Assembly: GCF_023973825.1 (NCBI RefSeq)
Contig: NC_090125.1
Span: forward strand, 1,609,501-1,673,500
Origin: Plasmodium brasilianum
Lineage: Eukaryota; Apicomplexa; Aconoidasida; Haemosporida; Plasmodiidae
Length of the DNA stretch: 64,000 bases
Reading direction: 5' to 3'
Under the pieces are notes generated by a model, which was given only the letters and a program-made list of their open reading frames with translations, was not told where the DNA came from and made no database searches. Numbering within the stretch: the stretch's first letter is position 1; each line of letters begins with the position of its first letter. Positions 1-13,707 of the stretch are shown in pieces. Made by a program: the position numbers and the translations under genes.

Positions 1-1066
1 TATTTTTTTTGAGAATAGTGTTTATTGTGATAATTCGAAAAAGAATTTTCAACATCCATTATGGAGATCAGAGGAGAAGAGACCTATTGAGAAAATGGAA
101 AATGCAATATTATTTAGTGGTTCATCAAATCCTTTATTAAGTAAAAATATAGCTGACCATTTAGGTACAAATTTAGGAAAAGTAAACTTAAAAAGATTTG
201 CCGATGGGGAAGTGTCAATGCAATTTATAGACAGTATAAGAGGAAAGGATGTATATATCATACAACCAACCTGTCCACCAGTAAATGAAAATTTAATTGA
301 ATTATTGCTGATGATATCGACATGTAGAAGAGCATCAGCAAAAAAGATTACTGCTGTTATTCCATATTATGGTTATGCTAGACAGGATAGAAAATTAAGT
401 TCAAGAGTACCCATATCCGCAGCTGATGTAGCAAGAATGATAGAAGCTATGGGTGTTGACAGAGTAGTAGCTATTGATTTACATTCTGGACAAATTCAAG
501 GTTTTTTTGGACCTAGAGTACCTGTAGATAATTTAGAAGCACAAATAATTGGTTTAGATTATTTTACAAAAAAAGATTTATATAAACCTGTTATTGTTTC
601 ACCAGATGCTGGAGGAGTTTATAGAGCAAGGAAATTTCAAGATGGTTTAAATCATAGAGGTATAAGTGATTGTGGTATTGCTATGTTAATAAAACAAAGA
701 ACAAAACCAAATGAAATTGAAAAAATGGATTTAGTAGGTAATGTTTATGATTCAGATGTTATTATTGTTGATGATATGATTGATACATCTGGTACATTAT
801 GTGAAGCAGCAAAACAATTAAAAAAACACGGAGCTAGAAGAGTTTTTGCCTTTGCTACTCATGGACTTTTTTCAGGACTAGCTATTGATAGAATTGAAAA
901 CTCTCCATTAGAGGAAGTTATTGTTACTGATACGGTTAAGGCGAACAAAAATATTGATAATTGCAAGAAGATAACCAAACTAAGCGTTTCTGTGCTCGTT
1001 GCTGACGCTATTAGGAGAATTCACCAGAAGGAATCTTTGAACGACCTTTTTAACATAAAGGGGTAG
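1..1066 (+). CDS. PRPS: Ribose-phosphate pyrophosphokinase (PRPP synthetase), 5' end cut by window
   Basis: Makes 5-phosphoribosyl-1-pyrophosphate from ribose-5-phosphate and ATP, feeding purine salvage, pyrimidine and nucleotide synthesis in the cytosol. From the ATG at 95 the protein is 323 aa, the normal length of class I PRPP synthetases. It shows the flexible-loop motif YARQDRKLSSRVPIS (about residues 91-105) and the PRPP-binding loop VDDMIDTSGTL (about 225-235). The reading frame is open without a stop from base 2 up to that ATG and encodes a non-repetitive stretch (…HPLWRSEEKRPIEK-M). I therefore infer that the real start lies left of the window and the protein carries an N-terminal extension. 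The TAG stop is at 1064-1066. Family call is very sure; the start is unresolved. Confidence 0.96.
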   Translation, partial: IFFENSVYCDNSKKNFQHPLWRSEEKRPIEKMENAILFSGSSNPLLSKNIADHLGTNLGKVNLKRFADGEVSMQFIDSIRGKDVYIIQPTCPPVNENLIELLLMISTCRRASAKKITAVIPYYGYARQDRKLSSRVPISAADVARMIEAMGVDRVVAIDLHSGQIQGFFGPRVPVDNLEAQIIGLDYFTKKDLYKPVIVSPDAGGVYRARKFQDGLNHRGISDCGIAMLIKQRTKPNEIEKMDLVGNVYDSDVIIVDDMIDTSGTLCEAAKQLKKHGARRVFAFATHGLFSGLAIDRIENSPLEEVIVTDTVKANKNIDNCKKITKLSVSVLVADAIRRIHQKESLNDLFNIKG

Positions 1067-3311
1067 ATGTGTATGCAAGTGTGCGGGTGTGCGTGAATGT
1101 GCGTAGCATACCATTTTGATACAAAACAGTACTTTATAAACATTTATCAGAAAAATGGCAGCCTACTTTCTACAGCACTCGCGAATGAAGTACCACATGT
1201 TGGCAGGTGTAAACCATATGCGTATATATATACGTATGTGTATACACCTAAACACTAATATATCCCAGCGTATACATACATATTTACATGCAAATGTGTA
1301 CATATTATGTACACGAACCTTTATTTTCTTGTGAAAATAAGCACTACATACACGTTATGCTTATTCTTATAATGTCAACTTTTTTTAAGAATATTAAAAT
1401 TTTATTACCTTCTGGAATTTTCGTATGTTTGTTTTTAAAGGGAAAAGCTTAAATGATGGTACCATACTGATAAAAAAAAGCATACACCCACAGTTTACAT
1501 GCGCAAGTATGTGATTATTAACATATGTGCAGAATGGGGAAAAGGAAAAAGATAATAATAAAAAGTAATAAAAAACAAAAACAAAAACAAAATAAACGTA
1601 AAAATAAACACAAATTGAAGCTTTTAAATTTTAAAAAACAAACAACAGTGTTTGCCAGTCATTGATCTTTTCTCTTTTTGATATTTTTAGTTATTTCTTA
1701 TACACCTGCGTATATCTTTCAAAAGAACAAACATATATGTTCCATTAATTGCCTAAGCTTCTTTTATTTTATTTTTATTTTATTTTTATTTTATTTTTAT
1801 TTTATTTTATTTTTTTTTTTGCGAAATTAGCAGAAGATTTAATATGTGAAAAAAAAAATAATAATAAACCAAAAAACATACAAAACTAAATAAAAACGTT
1901 TATTTGTTAATCCTATGCAAAACAACACCACAATTAACGACTGATTTGATTTAGTTTTCTATTTTTCTTATGTATCATAAAATTATTATTTTTCAAGTTT
2001 AAAGTTTTATCTTCTACTATTCTTCTACAAGTTGAGTTTTTTTTCCTGAACAAGTCATATATTTTTTTTTTTTCTTGCTGTTCAGGATATTCTTTCCGCA
2101 TTTCGCTAAAATAATGTGATGATTATGCATGCGGTTTGTTCCAAATTTTAGTAGTTATTTCATAGGTCACATTGAGTGGAATTACATTTAAGTAGCAATT
2201 TATTATACGCATATATATATATATGTTCATATTTATGCATATAAATATGAACATATATTTGTGCTTGTGAGGTTCTTTTTTATTTAAAATATATTTACAA
2301 GTAGTGATCAACCATCTACCCCATTTTACTGAATGACTTTTTTCTCTCTATACAAAACTGTTGTGGAAACGATAAAAAGAGATAAGCACTTTTGAAAAGA
2401 AAAGGTATACTCCTTTTTTTTATTTTATTTTTTTTTCTATGTAATAAACAAAATATTTAATTATTTGATTATTTAAATTATACATGCTCCTAAAATTAGC
2501 AAACAGTTCTTTGAGTTATTTGTAGTTAATCATTTTTTTGGAATATAAAAATTCGCAAACACACTGTACGTATATTTTTACGTGCATATATATAAGTATA
2601 TACATACATGTACATACATATACGTACATATACATATATATGCATATGTATAAATATAAGTATAAATGTTTATACATATAAATACATACATACGTACGAA
2701 ATATGTTATGATATTTATATCCCATTATGGTTTTCAGTTTTTTATGGAAAAGCGATAAAAAGGAATATTTTAAAATTCTCACATTGCATAATTTTTTTTT
2801 TTTTTTTACATAGTAGATATTAGCCCCATAATTCAATAATTCACATTCGTCCATAAAGCAGGAGCAGGTGTTAACAAGTATATGCATATATATGTATATG
2901 TGTGCATGTATCTGTTTGTACATAAATGGATATACAATTATATATGCGTACATTATCGAGACAAAACGCAAACAGTGCAGTGTGAAAGGTCATGTCGAAT
3001 TAGTCTTAAAAAATTATTACAGATTTTACAGCTTATGGGTTTATTAAGTTCATCGTACGAAATCATTTGAGCGTATTGTACGTAAATATAAATAGATATA
3101 TATATATGAATAGATATATATATATATATGAATAGATATATATATATATGTGACACTAATATAGATACGTAGGACTGCTTTATACACGTGACTCTGCTAT
3201 ATATACATAGGATCGCCATACTTACATAGAAGTAATATATATACGTGGGACTAATAAAATATATGTATACATATATATGTGTGTAGTACTGTTAAGGGCT
3301 GCCATAAAAAG
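1067..3311. other. Intergenic region, PRPS 3' flank to LSm6 promoter
   Basis: About 2.2 kb of AT-rich sequence with no credible reading frame. It contains TTTTA-type low-complexity DNA near 1760-1820, TATA-rich repeats near 2210-2250 and 2580-2690, and three copies of an AATAGATATATATATATG-like unit near 3086-3150. CCTGAACA at 2045-2052 and its reverse complement TGTTCAGG at 2079-2086 form an inverted pair around a T-rich spacer. No tRNA- or rRNA-like structure was seen. Confidence 0.7.
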
Positions 3312-3545
3312 ATGAGCTCCAATTCACCTAAAGATTTTGTTGAAAGCTTGAAAGGACGAGCAGTAATAGTTAGACTAAACAACGGGACGGATTACAAAGG
3401 AATACTAGCTTGCTTAGATGAACGCATGAATGTTGCGCTGGAACAGACGGAAGAATATTTCGAAGGAGAATTAATTGAAAAATATAACGATGCTTTTATT
3501 AGGGGTAATAATGTATTTTACATAAGAGCAATTGAAGATGAGTAG
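3312..3545 (+). CDS. LSM6: U6 snRNA-associated Sm-like protein LSm6
   Basis: A 77-aa Sm-fold protein. LSm6 is a subunit of the LSm2-8 ring that binds the U6 snRNA 3' end in the nucleus and of the LSm1-7 ring acting in cytoplasmic decapping. The Sm1 motif covers about residues 13-44 (RAVIVRLNNGTDYKGILACLD); the Sm2 motif is IRGNNVFYIR (about 63-72). The string NVALEQTEEY is nearly identical to the human protein. I chose the ATG at 3312: it gives the family's usual N-terminus (MSSNSPKDFVESL) and length, whereas the frame further upstream is unlike any LSm6. No intron is needed. A (TA)n run starts right after the stop (3552-3588). Confidence 0.95.
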   Translation: MSSNSPKDFVESLKGRAVIVRLNNGTDYKGILACLDERMNVALEQTEEYFEGELIEKYNDAFIRGNNVFYIRAIEDE

Positions 3546-3548
3546 TAA

Positions 3549-3592
<44 letters not shown>

Positions 3593-4447
3593 TGTAACCG
3601 TTTTATTTGTTTAAAATGGGTATTATGTGTTTAACTTTTTTTTATTTTTTTTTATTTTGATGTGCAAATGTTTTTAATGTATAATTTTGTTTGCATCGCG
3701 TTTGTAAGACTTTAACTCAGCCATATTTTGAGCGAACGTTTTTTTAAAAATCATAACTTCATTTGTGAGAGAAAAAATGGGGAAGCGCAAATGTAATGAA
3801 CTGATAAGGATGTGAACGAATTTCCCCTAAAATTTGCATGCAAGTGCAAGCTCATGCACATACACATATACATGTACTTATACGTATAAGGCGCTGCTCC
3901 CCTTTCCTATTAGTAACATTCATTAAACGTTTTTTCTCGGTTTAAATTTTATTAATCGTTCTTAATTATATGTCTATTATAAGGACAAGAAAAAAATAGC
4001 ACGTTTTAAAATACATAATCTTATTTAAAAAAAAAAAAAAAAAAAATCATTTAAAAATTTAATTACATGGTAATATTTAAATGGCAATAAATAAACGGCA
4101 AAAATTGGGGGAACACACACAAACACACACACATACACACATTCCATGTTAAGATAAAAATGAAAAATATATATATGCATTTTTTTCTTCTTCATATCTG
4201 CGCTGTTTGTCTCTCTTATATTCGCCTGGTATTCTGTGTACGCCTATGAGATATGAGACTTGCTCCTGGCGCTAATTATCGCACTTAATATATGTACATG
4301 TATAATAGTACACATATACACATACATATATATATACAAATATACACATATTTACATACGAAAGAACACACATGCACACCTCTTGAGCCGTAATACTCCC
4401 CTCTTTAACTTTAAAAAAAAAAAAAAAAGGTCAGGGAAAAAAAAAAT
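3546..4447. other. Convergent intergenic region between LSm6 and LDH
   Basis: Tail-to-tail spacer holding the 3' flanks of both genes: a (TA)n tract at 3552-3588, an A18-20 run near 4028-4046, and CACACA-rich sequence near 4115-4140. No gene, RNA or distinct regulatory element was seen. Confidence 0.6.
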
Positions 4448-5401
<954 letters not shown>

Positions 5402-5582
5402 TCAAAATGAGCAGCTACTGGGAATGGGCGGCTGTAAAGTAAGATGATACAAAAAAAGGGGAATATATGAGTAATTATTCGAAGGCGCTTTTGTATACAT
5501 TGTGCCTATGGACAAGTGCTTATATGGGTTTATTTAAGTGTACGTATTTTTATAAATTCGGGCCCGCAGGTATTCAAACAGA

Positions 5583-5655
5583 TAATATATATATATTATA
5601 TATATATGTATATATATTATATATATATGTATATATATTATATATATATATATAC
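5583..5655. repeat. 22-bp AT minisatellite
   Basis: About three copies of TATATATATGTATATATATTA in the LDH 5' flank. Confidence 0.8.
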
Positions 5656-5726
5656 ACACATATACATGTAATTGATCGCAGGTAAGCAATGAAGTAAAGA
5701 TGTTCATGTTACTTACGTGATAATGC

Positions 5727-5757
<31 letters not shown>

Positions 5758-6000
5758 GAAAAGAGTATATATTTGATGATCAATGGATAAGGGAATATCC
5801 TCTAAAATATGTGCAAAATTTTTCGCATCAAAAAATGGCAGTAAGAAATTATGCTCCTTAATATGAAGTTAACTGAAATCAAAAATAAAAAGCAAAGGGC
5901 CCATTAGCACTATTACTTATAAATATACTTCTCTTTGTTAATATCACAATGGGGTAATATGTAGAATATAAAATAGCTATTTTTTCGTGTTTGCATATAT

Positions 6001-6155
6001 TATGTATGTATATATATATGTATGTATTTATATATGTATGTATTTATATATGTATGTATTTATATATGTATGTATTTATATATGTATGTATTTATATATG
6101 TATGTATTTATATATGTATGTATTTATATATGTATGTATTTATATATGTATGTTC
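6001..6155. repeat. 16-bp minisatellite TATATGTATGTATTTA
   Basis: Roughly nine near-perfect tandem copies. Open in several frames only because the unit lacks stops. Confidence 0.9.
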
Positions 6156-6737
6156 TTACATATAAATTTTATTTAAATTTTTAAGGATGAATTGCGTTAT
6201 TACTTAAAAGTTTTTCGGAAGATGTTTAACACAGGATTTTTAAAATTCAAAAAAGGGAAAAATGTTCAGATGAAAAAATTAGTTGATATTTTTTTTTTGA
6301 ATTAATTTTTTTTTTTTAAAAATATTAAATATATAAATATACATGCTTACTTAATTATACATACATAATTACATAAATACATTACAATCAATTATGCACA
6401 TATGATTATTTGCTTGCAGATGGTATCTTAATTATGAATTTATACTATGAGGATATATGTACTATTTTATCACTTGCATGCAATTGTTTTTTTTTTTTTT
6501 TTTTTGCTCGAAGGGTAATGAAGAGCAAACTTTTTTGGCTTGCCTTACTACTCTTATATAATATATACAATATATGGTACAATTCAATTTTTATATATTA
6601 CTTATTAATGTACCATTTTATAGAAGTTATCACACCTTAAACTGCGAAATAACTTAGTAAAAGTTATAGAAGTGCAGTTTTACTGTTCCACTTCGGACCG
6701 AGGAAATGAAAAAAAGAGTAGAAAATTATTATAAAAA

Positions 6738-6836
6738 TAAAATATAAGGATAAAAATAAAAATAAGAATAAAAATAAGAATAAAAATAAGAATAAAAATA
6801 AGAATAAAAATAAGAATAAAAATAAAAATAAATTCT
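6738..6836. repeat. 12-bp minisatellite (AATAAAAATAAG)n
   Basis: About eight copies of an A-rich unit upstream of DHFS-FPGS. Confidence 0.85.
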
Positions 6837-7017
6837 AAAGGTTCACTATTTTTTTTCAAAATTTTCATATCATCCTTTTGTCGTTTTTATTCTGTTACTA
6901 TTGAATGCAAGTTCACATAAATAGAATAACCTGCGCTACTTTTTCTTATTTTTATTTTTTTTTTTTTATACATCTCACTATTGTGGGACCCCGTCTCCAC
7001 GTTTTGTACTTAGATAT

Positions 7018-7345
7018 ATATATATGTATATTTATGTATTTATGTATATTTATGTATTTATGTATATTTATGTATTTATGTATATTTATGTATTTATGTA
7101 TATTTATGTATTTATGTATATTTATGTATTTATGTATATTTATGTATTTATGTATATTTATGTGTATATGTATATTTATGTGTATATGTATATTTATGTA
7201 TATATGTATATTTATGTGTATATGTATATTTATGTGTATATGTATATTTATGTGTATATGTATATTTATGTGTATATGTATATTTATGTGTATATGTATA
7301 TATTATGTATATATGTATATTTATGTATATATGTATATTTATGTA
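7018..7345. repeat. 18-bp minisatellite with two variant blocks
   Basis: First block TATATTTATGTATTTATG, second block TGTATATTTATGTGTATA. Together about 18 copies, the longest array in the LDH-DHFS interval. Confidence 0.9.
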
Positions 7346-8372
7346 TACATATCTACATGAATGCTACCTGCGTATGTTCACAAAATGGTACTACTTTTTT
7401 ATACTTTTCGACACTAAAAAATAGTGAAATACTCTTTTCGTCAGTTACGCACATTTCAGTGGCATATATATGATGTACTGGAATAGCAAAAAAAAAAAAA
7501 AATAATAATAATAAAATACGTTTCTGTAATAAGAACTATGTACAATAAAATTAAATTTACGTCGACAGGTTTGCAGTGCAGTTTTGGTAAGTTGTACAAG
7601 GATATCTACATAAATGTATATTTTAGCACATATATTTAATATATAAGTATGTATATAGGTATTTATGTGTGCGCCCATGCCCTGTGTATATCATAAACAT
7701 ATGTACTCATATGTTCCTCGTTGCATAACACTGTAAGAGCAAATTAAAACACTTTTCATACGTCAAAATAGAAATATAAAGAGCGTGCTCTAAATTAGGG
7801 GATGTTTGACTTATCACCCGCTTAAGTTACATTTTGAAAAATAAAAAGGCGAAAAACGAAAAAAAGAAGAGGCGAAAAAGCAAAAAAGTAAAAAAACCCA
7901 AATCATATTTCCACTGTGTAAATTTTTTTCATAAGACGTTATGTTCCTCATTTTCAGAAACAACTTATAAATATATATCTCTCTTTGTATAGTTTTTTTT
8001 TTTTTTTTAAATATTCATCATTTTTTTGCGTCATTTAAAAAAAAAGCTAGAAAACAAAAAAATTTTATAAAAAATGTTAAACAGTAGAAATTTTTAGTAT
8101 TAAGCTACATAAGGTTAGTCAACATGGAAATTTTGTCGCTCTTTCGAATTATATAAGATAAAGAAAGATAGATATAAAGATAAAAAAAAAAAAAAAAGGA
8201 AAACAATAAAAAAACGGTTACATCGCTTATTAACTGTAAAAATATATTTATGCAATTAAAAGGTTTAGAAGGACACGTTACAACAAGGTTTATGTAGAGT
8301 TCATTAAGGCGCTAAATTGTTTCCATAAATTTTGTAGTACGCCTCTACTATAGCTGCAGTGCGAAGTAATTA

Positions 8373-8645
8373 ATTTTATTTTTTCATTTTTATTTTTCTT
8401 TTTTCATTTTCTTTTTCCTTTTTCATTTTCTTTTTCCTTTTTCATTTTCTTTTTCCTTTTTCATTTTCTTTTTCCTTTTTCATTTTCTTTTTCCTTTTTC
8501 ATTTTCTTTCTCGTTTTTCATTTCCTTTTTCTTTTTTTATTTTCTTTTTCTTTTTTCATTTTCTTTCTCGTTTTTCATTTTCTTTTTCTTTTTTTATTTT
8601 CTTTTTCTTTTTTCATTTTCGTTTTTCTTTTTTCTTTTTTTTTTT
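8373..8645. repeat. 19-bp polypyrimidine minisatellite
   Basis: Tandem CATTTTCTTTTTCCTTTTT units with diverged copies at the 3' side. One strand is almost purely pyrimidine (broken by single A residues), ending about 180 bp before the DHFS-FPGS start codon. Confidence 0.88.
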
Positions 8646-8821
8646 CTGGCACATTCATTTGTATTAATTAACTGATGAGAACTTCAGTCAGGTACACACT
8701 GTTCAAACGCGCCTAACTGGTCAGAAATGTCTGGCACTTCAAGCTATTGTGATCAGTCAAATATTTAAAATCCTTTAGAAATAATATACATTTACCCCAA
8801 CTTCACTGTGCGTTTTGAAAC

Positions 8822-10932
8822 ATGGGGGAGGAGATAAAAAGTTATGAGGAATGCTTAGACAAATTATATAAAACTCATGCAATGAAATTAGGACTTGATA
8901 GCATGAAACAGATGAGCGAGTCGTTTAACAATCCTACTGAAAATTACAAAACTGTGCACGTTGCAGGTACTAATGGAAAGGGGTCAGTATGCTATAAAAT
9001 TTATTCATGTCTGAAGTTGAGAAAATTTAAGGTAGGAATATATTCTTCTCCTCATATATTTTCACTAAGAGAAAGAATAATAGTAGATGACGAACCGATA
9101 AACGAGGAGGATTTAATATGTTTAGTTAACCAAGTATTTAAAAAAATTAAAGAAATAAATATATATCCATCCTTCTTTGAAATTATTTCACTAGTTGCCT
9201 TTTTACACTTTTCAAATAAAAAAGTTGACTATGCAATAATAGAAACAGGGATAGGTGGAAGATTAGATGCTACAAATATTTTGAAAAGTCCTGAACTGAT
9301 CATAATAACTTCCATAGGTTATGACCATGTGCATATATTAGGATCCGAGCTTAAAGATATATGTAATGAAAAAATAGGTATATTTAAGAAAAATGCAAAT
9401 GTAGTTATAGGACCATCTGTTTCTATATATAAAAATGTTTTTCAAAAAGCAAAAGAATTAAACTGCACTATTAATGTAGTGCCACCAGAACCAAGAGGAG
9501 AAACATACAATGAAGAAAATTCTAGAATAGCTATGGAAGCATTAAAATTGTTAAAGATAAATATAGACAATTTTTTAAAGTCAGTTATACATATTAAACC
9601 ACCACTACGAAAACAATATTTAGCTGAGGAGCAAATGCAGCATGTAAAAAAGAAATTCATGTCTACAAATTTCCTACAACAAAATAATGATTATTCTTTA
9701 TATCCTCATGCTGTTATACTAGATGTTGGACATAATGAAACCGCCATTGATAGATTGTGTCGAGATATTAACATCTTTCATAAAGGAAAATTAATTAGAG
9801 CATGTATATCTATAACGAAGCCACGAAGTTTAAATATATTCCAACCCTTAATTGCGCAGTTTCCGCATGTATTGAAGGTAGTTCTTATTTATTTATAAAT
9901 TTATATATTTATTTAGTTATATATGTATTTACTTATATATGTATTTATTTATATATATTTATGCTTACTTACTTATATATGTATTTATTTATTTTTTTTT
10001 TTCCCCCTATCCTCTCCTAAAATAAAAAATACGGAGTTATCTATATAATTACTGCTCAGTGTTTTTTTAAATTTTACGTAGTTCTTGGCTGCTTTGATTT
10101 TGTACACACACCCACATAAGTACACATGTTTCGATAAAAGCGTAATATTAATATGTTTTTTCTCTTATTATTCGTTTATTGTTAACAATTCACTATTTGC
10201 TGAACAATTGTCCATCTTGTACTCATTTTTTTTTTCCATTTTTTCCCGCATTCTGAATGATAGGATATTTTTTACTTACCGTCCTTGAATGAACGGACAT
10301 ACGATTTTGAAGAGTTAGTAGAAATGATAAACTGGGATAATCGCATAAAGGATGAATTAAAGGAACATGTTTTAAGTGGAGCAAAAAAGGTGAAACAGTG
10401 GTTGAGGATCCATAGAGGGGAGAGTGCAGATGACCCAACTAACCCAAACAACGCGGACAATTTGTATAAAAGGGGTACACTATACATGCCTACAAATGTA
10501 TGTCCACACATACATACATACATATACATACGTATATATATATATATACATATGCGTACTTGTTTATATATGTTTAACTTGCATTTGAAAAAAAATTTTA
10601 TTCCCTTTTTTGTATAGGTACCATTCCGGTAATTGTGAAAAACGCCTTTCTGGAATGTTGCAAAGACAATTCAATTTTGCTAATTTGTGGAACTTTTTTT
10701 ATTTTTGATGAAGTTTTAAATTCGTTTGATATATACTCAGGTATGATGAGGAAAAGATTAAAGGAGAACATCTGAGCGTTCTTACTCATAAGGCGTGAAA
10801 AATGAAAATATAAATTTATTTGCATGTACATGCAAATGTGTAATTTATATATGTATATATGTATTTTTTTTTTTTTTTCCTGACCTAGACATGCAAGATA
10901 CAATTTTTATGAACGAACCATCAACAATTTAA
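8822..10932 (+). CDS. DHFS-FPGS: Bifunctional dihydrofolate synthase / folylpolyglutamate synthase
   Basis: Adds L-glutamate to dihydropteroate and then further glutamates to folates. Exons by hand: 8822-9877, 10264-10474, 10618-10740, 10889-10932; all splice phases agree (0, 1, 1), giving 477 aa. Seen in exon 1: the P-loop AGTNGKGS (about residues 49-56), the FPGS signature ETGIGGRLDATN (about 141-152), and ILDVGHNETA (about 300-309) opening the C-terminal domain. The three small 3' exons supply the conserved end: DIFYLPSLNERTYDF (exon 2), VKNAFLECC and ILLICGTFFIFDEVL (exon 3), QDTIFMNEPS (exon 4). The second donor (G|GTACAC) is not consensus but is the only one that keeps phase. The protein ends shortly after MNEPS, so it is compact for the Plasmodium enzyme. 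Confidence 0.93.
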
Positions 10933-12087
10933 AGCTAGTAAAAAAAAAAAATATATTCATGTGCATTTTAGGAGGATGGGAGAAAGAAAACAGACTTATT
11001 AGGAATACACAAAAGTGGATATATAATTAGTTGTAAACGGATGTAAGTACCTGGAAATACACATAAAAAATAAAGTCAAAAAAGTAAAGTAGGAATATAT
11101 TTTATTAGCACTGAAAATGCTATGCCAAGGAATCAAGGAATGACGGATGTAGAACTTTTTTAATTGCCCCACATAAAATGCATGAACAGAAATAAAAGTC
11201 CTTTATGTTTTAAAAAAAAACTAATATAAACAAATGCCAGGGCGTGAGAAAATGAAGTTGAAGTAGGGAAAACGTAATGGAAGGAAAGAAAACGAAATGA
11301 CAGCAAACCAAATGTGATAATATAAAAGATTAAAATTAAAAAACCATTTTCAATTTCAAAAAATAATATAACAGCTATTTTCTTGACTATGCATCAAGAT
11401 TAAAATTTGGACACATTATTAACGCAACGTATAGAATTAATATTTTTAAAATATAACTGATGTAATATAATAATATTAATGTAATGGCTAACAGTAAAAT
11501 GGGAAGCAGCAAATATGAGCATTTACTATAAAAAAAACTTCAATTCATTGTGCATCTCATATATATATATATATATATATGTAAGCACTCATGCACTAGT
11601 TTACGCAACTTTTGCATACCTTCCATATTTGCATTTTTACGAATATAACATGGGAAAAAAAAATCTATTATTTTACTGCACAGTAATATTATCTGATAAC
11701 GGATAAAATAAATTTTTTTTTTTTTTTTTTTGTGAAACAAATAAATAAATATTTTACCTTTAATTATATTTTTACACATAAAACTATTGTGAATGAATGA
11801 AAAAAAAAAAAAAAAAAAAAAAAAGAATATTAATATGAATATCAATGTCAGTGTTAATGTTAATGTTAATGTCCATATCAATGTCAGTATGAATATCAAT
11901 ACAAATTATACATTATAGTAAAAAGAAAACCCTAAATCATAATGGGCTACCCATGACTGCTCTTACATATACATATACACACATATTCATATATATATAT
12001 ATATATATGTTAAAACATAAGCAATAATAAAAGCTCTGTTGTTCGTTCTCTCTCGACTGTAAACACCTCAAAATATGATACCTCTAT
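10933..12087. other. Convergent intergenic region between DHFS-FPGS and YKT6
   Basis: 3' flanks of both genes. A GTTAAT/ATCAATGTCAGT-like degenerate repeat occurs at about 11830-11905, with A23 near 11801-11824 and T20 near 11711-11730. No coding or RNA feature supported. Confidence 0.6.
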
Positions 12088-12889
12088 TCAGTATAACTTA
12101 CAGCACTGATTATTCTTTTTGGCTTGTCTAAAAAAAAAAGATAAAAAAGAGATAAAAAAATATAATCATCCATAGTGCTTATTATCAATATACATATATA
12201 ACACATATATGTGGAGTGAAACTGATGGAACATAAAAAAGTTGATTATTAAAAGTAAGAAACGTACCTATAAAATTGATATGACGAATTGGAAAGATCTT
12301 GGCTTTTTTTCATAAGGTCATCTAATTTTTCTCCTCTTTGTAATAAGTCTTCAATATTTTTAAGCATGACATCCTTAACTTCATCAAGATCTTTTTGCAC
12401 TCTTGATAATTTATCTGCTTCTGATGGGTTTTGATATTTTTTTAACAATTCATTTAATTCCTCATGAAATAACATATCTTCTTTTAAATCTTGAGTAATG
12501 TTTTCATATTTCCCTCTACATTTTTGTCTAAATAATTTCTGAGTATTGTCTATTAACCCAAAAGCAATTCTTAAAGGGTATGCCTTTGTTGATAATACTA
12601 ATACACTAATATTATTTTCTTTACTTGTATATATATGTAAATGCCCAATGCCCGACTCTAATTCAATAATTTCTCTGTTACCTTTGGGTGTTCTACTACA
12701 TACTAATCTAGAATGAAAGAATATATGCTCTTTTAATGAAGATCTGTGAAAAAAGGGGAATGACGTTAAGTCCATCGATGCGGACAAAAAAATGGGTTCT
12801 GATGCATCGTATTTGTAAATTAATATTGCGTATAAAGCAATTTTATTTGATCTTTCATTATTTGGAAGAGTGCTTGAAAAATCATTCAT
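12088..12889 (-). CDS. YKT6: R-SNARE YKT6 (longin-domain, lipid-anchored)
   Basis: Membrane-fusion SNARE anchored by lipid instead of a transmembrane segment. Exons: 12267-12889 and 12088-12127 on the minus strand, joined in phase 2, 220 aa. The longin domain covers about residues 1-145; a SNARE helix follows (about 155-212: SRVQKDLDEVKDVMLKNIE…, with the zero-layer Arg in LLQRGEKLDDL); then SSYQFYRQAKKNNQCCKLY. The small last exon restores the typical Ykt6 tail with paired Cys four and five residues from the end. These are expected to be palmitoylated and prenylated, but the terminal residue is Tyr, not a usual CaaX residue. GTAAGT inside the last codons could be a further donor, so the final residues are less certain. 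Whether it equals P. falciparum Ykt6.1 or 6.2 I cannot say. Confidence 0.9.
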
Positions 12890-13707
12890 TTTAGATTATC
12901 AAAAATTGGGGCAACACAGGGATGTACAAGTAGGTATAACTGTCAAATAATATATGTATGCAACATATATGGGGAAAGATAAAAGGTTCCCAAGATTGAG
13001 ATACTTAGCGAGGAAATTATGTATGCTAGTCGGAGTTCGAAATGTGTGCATAAAAAGGGGGCACGTATGTGTATGTTACGCATATACATAAACATAAAAA
13101 TATATGCATACACGTGTATGCATTTATATTTATACGTATATATATCTTATAATATGATAATTTTATGCAAGGTCAAACAAAAACACCGTTCTCCTTTTAC
13201 GTACAAGCCTCAGTTCGGCTGTTATACATTTACTATTACAAATTTAAGGGATTATGCTAATATTTTAAAAGGATAAAAACGACAAAAATAAAAAATCGTT
13301 AACAGTTATTTTGCAGCTAGGGGCATATCACGTTGAATAGGCACGGTGAAAATGCGCATAGGTGTACATATCCACATAAATGCACATACAAGTATATATA
13401 TGTATATATATATATACATAAACTTGCATACATGTGCTTATTTATAATTTTTATCACAACTGACATACATTTAAACCATTTATTTACCCGTTCATATAAT
13501 TTATTTATGTAATTATGAATTTCCAAAAAAAGGACATATATCATGTACACATTATCATACAGCTATAAAATGGAATAACTTGCAAAAAAAAAAAAAAAAT
13601 GTTATACAATTTGTATTATAAAAATGGCGTAATTTATAATTTTTTTATATAGCAGAGTAACTCAACTTGAGTTTTTAATCTGTAAACATGTAAGCATGTG
13701 AGCATAT

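Noticed and set aside
6905..7473. Two overlapping plus-strand frames of about 150 residues
   Set aside because: Translation of an 18-bp minisatellite; Met-Tyr-Ile-Tyr-Val strings in more than one frame.
11540..11899. Minus-strand 119-codon frame rich in Leu/Thr/Phe
   Set aside because: Built from poly(A), a GTTAAT-type repeat and (TA)n; no coding character.
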